DNA from: Peptoniphilus grossensis ph5
GTDB taxonomy: Bacteria > Bacillota > Clostridia > Tissierellales > Peptoniphilaceae
Length of the DNA stretch: 64,000 nt
Direction of reading: 5' to 3'
Assembly: GCF_000311825.1 (NCBI RefSeq)
Contig: NZ_HE978567.1
Span: 127,392 to 191,391 of the forward strand
The stretch's first letter is position 1. Each line of letters starts with the position of its first letter. Under the pieces are notes generated by a model. It made no database searches. It was not told the origin of the DNA and worked only from the letters and a program-made list of their open reading frames with translations. Shown here piece by piece: positions 62,399-64,000 of the stretch. The position numbers and the translations under genes are program-made.

Positions 62399-63694
62399 TT
62401 AATTTCCACTTTTTACTTTTTCCTCGTCCTTTGTGGACTTGGTTTTTATTTCTTTGTCTCTTTTATCCATTTCTTCTTTAATAACTTCTAACGTGTAAAT
62501 AGAATTATTAATAATGATTAGTTTTTGAATTTCTGATTCTTTTTCTTTCTTATTAAAATAATCTCTTATAGAAGATATTATGAAAATAATTATTGAGGCA
62601 ATAAAGATCCAAAATATAAAGTTTGTCATTATTTCTAAATCTTCTAAGCTATCCATTGCTTTTTTTATAAGCCCCTCATTAGCTTCTGGATTTTCTATAA
62701 AACTACTTTTATAATCCATAAATGTAGCAAATACTTGTGAAATGTAAGCTAGTATAATGACTACAACAATATTTAATATCGAAATAATCCTGTCGAATAC
62801 ATTGTTATAATAAGATTTGTTGTTTATTTTATGTTCAGATTTATCACGATAGGATTTTAACACTATCAAATCTTTTAAAAGTTTGTCTTTTTCTGTATCT
62901 GTGTTCTTTGGATAATTAGTGTCTACATATTTTATAAAATCATTAATTTCAAACTCTTCAAGTTTTTTATCTGTTGTATAAGATAGTTCAAATATATTTT
63001 TACTTTTATCTTTTTTTATATCTTCTGTTGCTATAGAATTTTCATCTATAGTAGAATCTTTTGAAACCTCTTTTTCTAATTCTTGATTTTCTGTTACCAT
63101 AACTTTGCCTTTATCATTTTGATTATAAACATTTAACTTAATGCTTTTTTGGGTGTATGTCTTATATTTATCTATTTTAGTTTTGATCGATGGTTTTTGT
63201 TCACTATTTGTCACTATTAATTCTTTGTACGTATTTTCATATGAATAATTTTTTTCTATATTCTCTAATTTATAAATAAGCTTGTTAATAGTTAATATTT
63301 TATAGGTTTTAGACCTTTTACTTCCTCTGTATACTTTAAAAAAATACACTACAATAAATAAAATAAGAATACAAATGAAATATGGAATATACGCTTTAAT
63401 ATCTGATGCTATTACACCTAGGCAAAAACTTATAGAAAAAGTTAAGAATTCTAGAAAACTGTCAAAGCTATCTTGAATATACTCTAAATAATCTCGATAA
63501 CTTTTAAATATTATTATGTCTTCTTCTAAATCTTCTTTTAAATCTTCTTTATTAATATTGTCATTTCTAAAATATTTTGAGTCTAAGTGATTTAATATTA
63601 TCTCGTTATTATTTTTTCTTTTTAAAGAAATATCACTATTCGCTAAAATAAAGTCATTACTGAAATAGTTGTCAATATTATCTTTATTATCCAT
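62399..63694 (-). CDS. Two-module membrane protein of unknown function
   Basis: A 431-aa protein with an internal duplication. Module 1 (about 58-155): DIIIFKSYRDYLEYI, two membrane helices (about 85-118), then YKILTINKLIYKLENIE. Module 2 (about 268-415): DLIVLKSYRDKSEH, two helices (about 300-380), then IQKLIIINNSIYTLEVIKEE. A charged, low-complexity linker (about 165-250) joins them. The N- and C-terminal tails are hydrophilic. No known family is recognised. It is upstream of the pilus genes in the same direction, with a separate RBS (AAGGTGA). Confidence 0.7.
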   Translation of the reverse strand: MDNKDNIDNYFSNDFILANSDISLKRKNNNEIILNHLDSKYFRNDNINKEDLKEDLEEDIIIFKSYRDYLEYIQDSFDSFLEFLTFSISFCLGVIASDIKAYIPYFICILILFIVVYFFKVYRGSKRSKTYKILTINKLIYKLENIEKNYSYENTYKELIVTNSEQKPSIKTKIDKYKTYTQKSIKLNVYNQNDKGKVMVTENQELEKEVSKDSTIDENSIATEDIKKDKSKNIFELSYTTDKKLEEFEINDFIKYVDTNYPKNTDTEKDKLLKDLIVLKSYRDKSEHKINNKSYYNNVFDRIISILNIVVVIILAYISQVFATFMDYKSSFIENPEANEGLIKKAMDSLEDLEIMTNFIFWIFIASIIIFIISSIRDYFNKKEKESEIQKLIIINNSIYTLEVIKEEMDKRDKEIKTKSTKDEEKVKSGN

Positions 63695-63851
63695 ATATCA
63701 CCTTTTTCTTCTAAAAACTATTTTGAAATTGAATAGAATCATTTTCAGCAGGGGAACATACTAACACAGAGTAATGCCCCCTGACTTTATTTTAATTATT
63801 GATTTTGATTTTTCCAACTAAGGAGGGTGCCTCTTCTTGTCTTTAATAGAA

Positions 63852-63998
63852 TTAATCATAAGAGCAACACCTTCTCTCACTTGCCTCTGATGGGTTTTTC
63901 ATAAGAGCCTTGCCCTCATAGATTTTAAAATCATTTAAGATAAGATGATTTACATTATCTCTATAGCTATTAACTGAAAGAGAATTACTTTTGACCTT
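63852..63998 (-). pseudogene. Truncated ORF at the window edge
   Basis: An open frame enters from beyond the window and ends at TAA (63852-63854). The visible end reads ...NDFKIYEGKALMKNPSEAS..., weakly reminiscent of SpoVG-type proteins, but the similarity is slight. It could be the 3' end of a gene or a fragment. The stretch 63695-63851 holds no other feature I recognise. Confidence 0.3.
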
Positions 63999-64000
63999 AT

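Overview
The window looks like one contiguous chromosomal stretch of a low-GC, Gram-positive anaerobe. Strong GGAGG ribosome-binding sites, A/T-ending codons, zinc-type S14, a staphylococcal-type class I fructose-bisphosphate aldolase, amino-acid-fermentation genes (a tryptophanase-family lyase with an NSS transporter, isoaspartyl dipeptidase), two ETF pairs and SpaA-type pili with class C sortases point to Tissierellia, probably Peptoniphilaceae (Peptoniphilus/Anaerococcus-like). That placement is inferred from gene content and style, not from a database match.

Layout. 1-6.6 kb (minus): an overlapping operon for an uncharacterised coiled-coil protein, an alpha/beta hydrolase, MurF with a membrane anchor, Ddl, RNase R and SmpB. 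6.6-13.5 kb: a glutaredoxin-like protein, a HAAS-type membrane protein, a YabE-like G5/3D cell-wall protein with WalR-like boxes, a five-gene minus operon (RNase H, dCMP deaminase, MscL with a zinc ribbon, patatin, CoA-type NUDIX) and class I aldolase. 13.5-20 kb: a tryptophanase-family lyase and NSS transporter behind a leader that carries a small uORF and a possible Shine-Dalgarno-sequestering hairpin, then small secreted proteins and glyoxalase II. 20-22.8 kb: groESL with a degenerate CIRCE, and an O6-methylguanine methyltransferase. 22.8-36.85 kb: the full S10-spc-alpha ribosomal superoperon (rpsJ to rplQ), lacking map and rpsD, with a structured leader. 37-42.5 kb: ahpCF and an iron/siderophore- or cobalamin-type ABC transporter. 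42.5-50.2 kb: a plus-strand etfBA pair and a convergent minus operon (FAD-linked lactate/glycolate-type dehydrogenase, acyl-CoA dehydrogenase, etfBA, lrgAB), separated by copies of a dispersed repeat. 50.3-55.1 kb: a novel HTH regulator, a YfcC-type transporter and isoaspartyl dipeptidase. 55.2-56 kb: an XRE regulator and an orphan RelB/DinJ antitoxin. 56-62.3 kb: a pilus locus with two pilins and three class C sortases. 62.4-64 kb: a two-module membrane protein of unknown function and a truncated ORF at the window edge.

How the genes work together. Much of the accessory content serves amino-acid and lactate/pyruvate catabolism, with electrons collected by ETF, and cell-envelope biology (MurF/Ddl, YabE-like, pili). 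The observations most worth following up are the uORF-containing leader of the lyase gene, a terminator-associated dispersed repeat family at 19.8-20.0 kb and 44.4-44.7 kb, WalR-like boxes at the YabE-like gene, the structured S10 leader with a 33-codon ORF, the lactate-dehydrogenase/ETF/LrgAB operon, a terminator between pilins and sortases, and the internally duplicated membrane protein at 62.4-63.7 kb.
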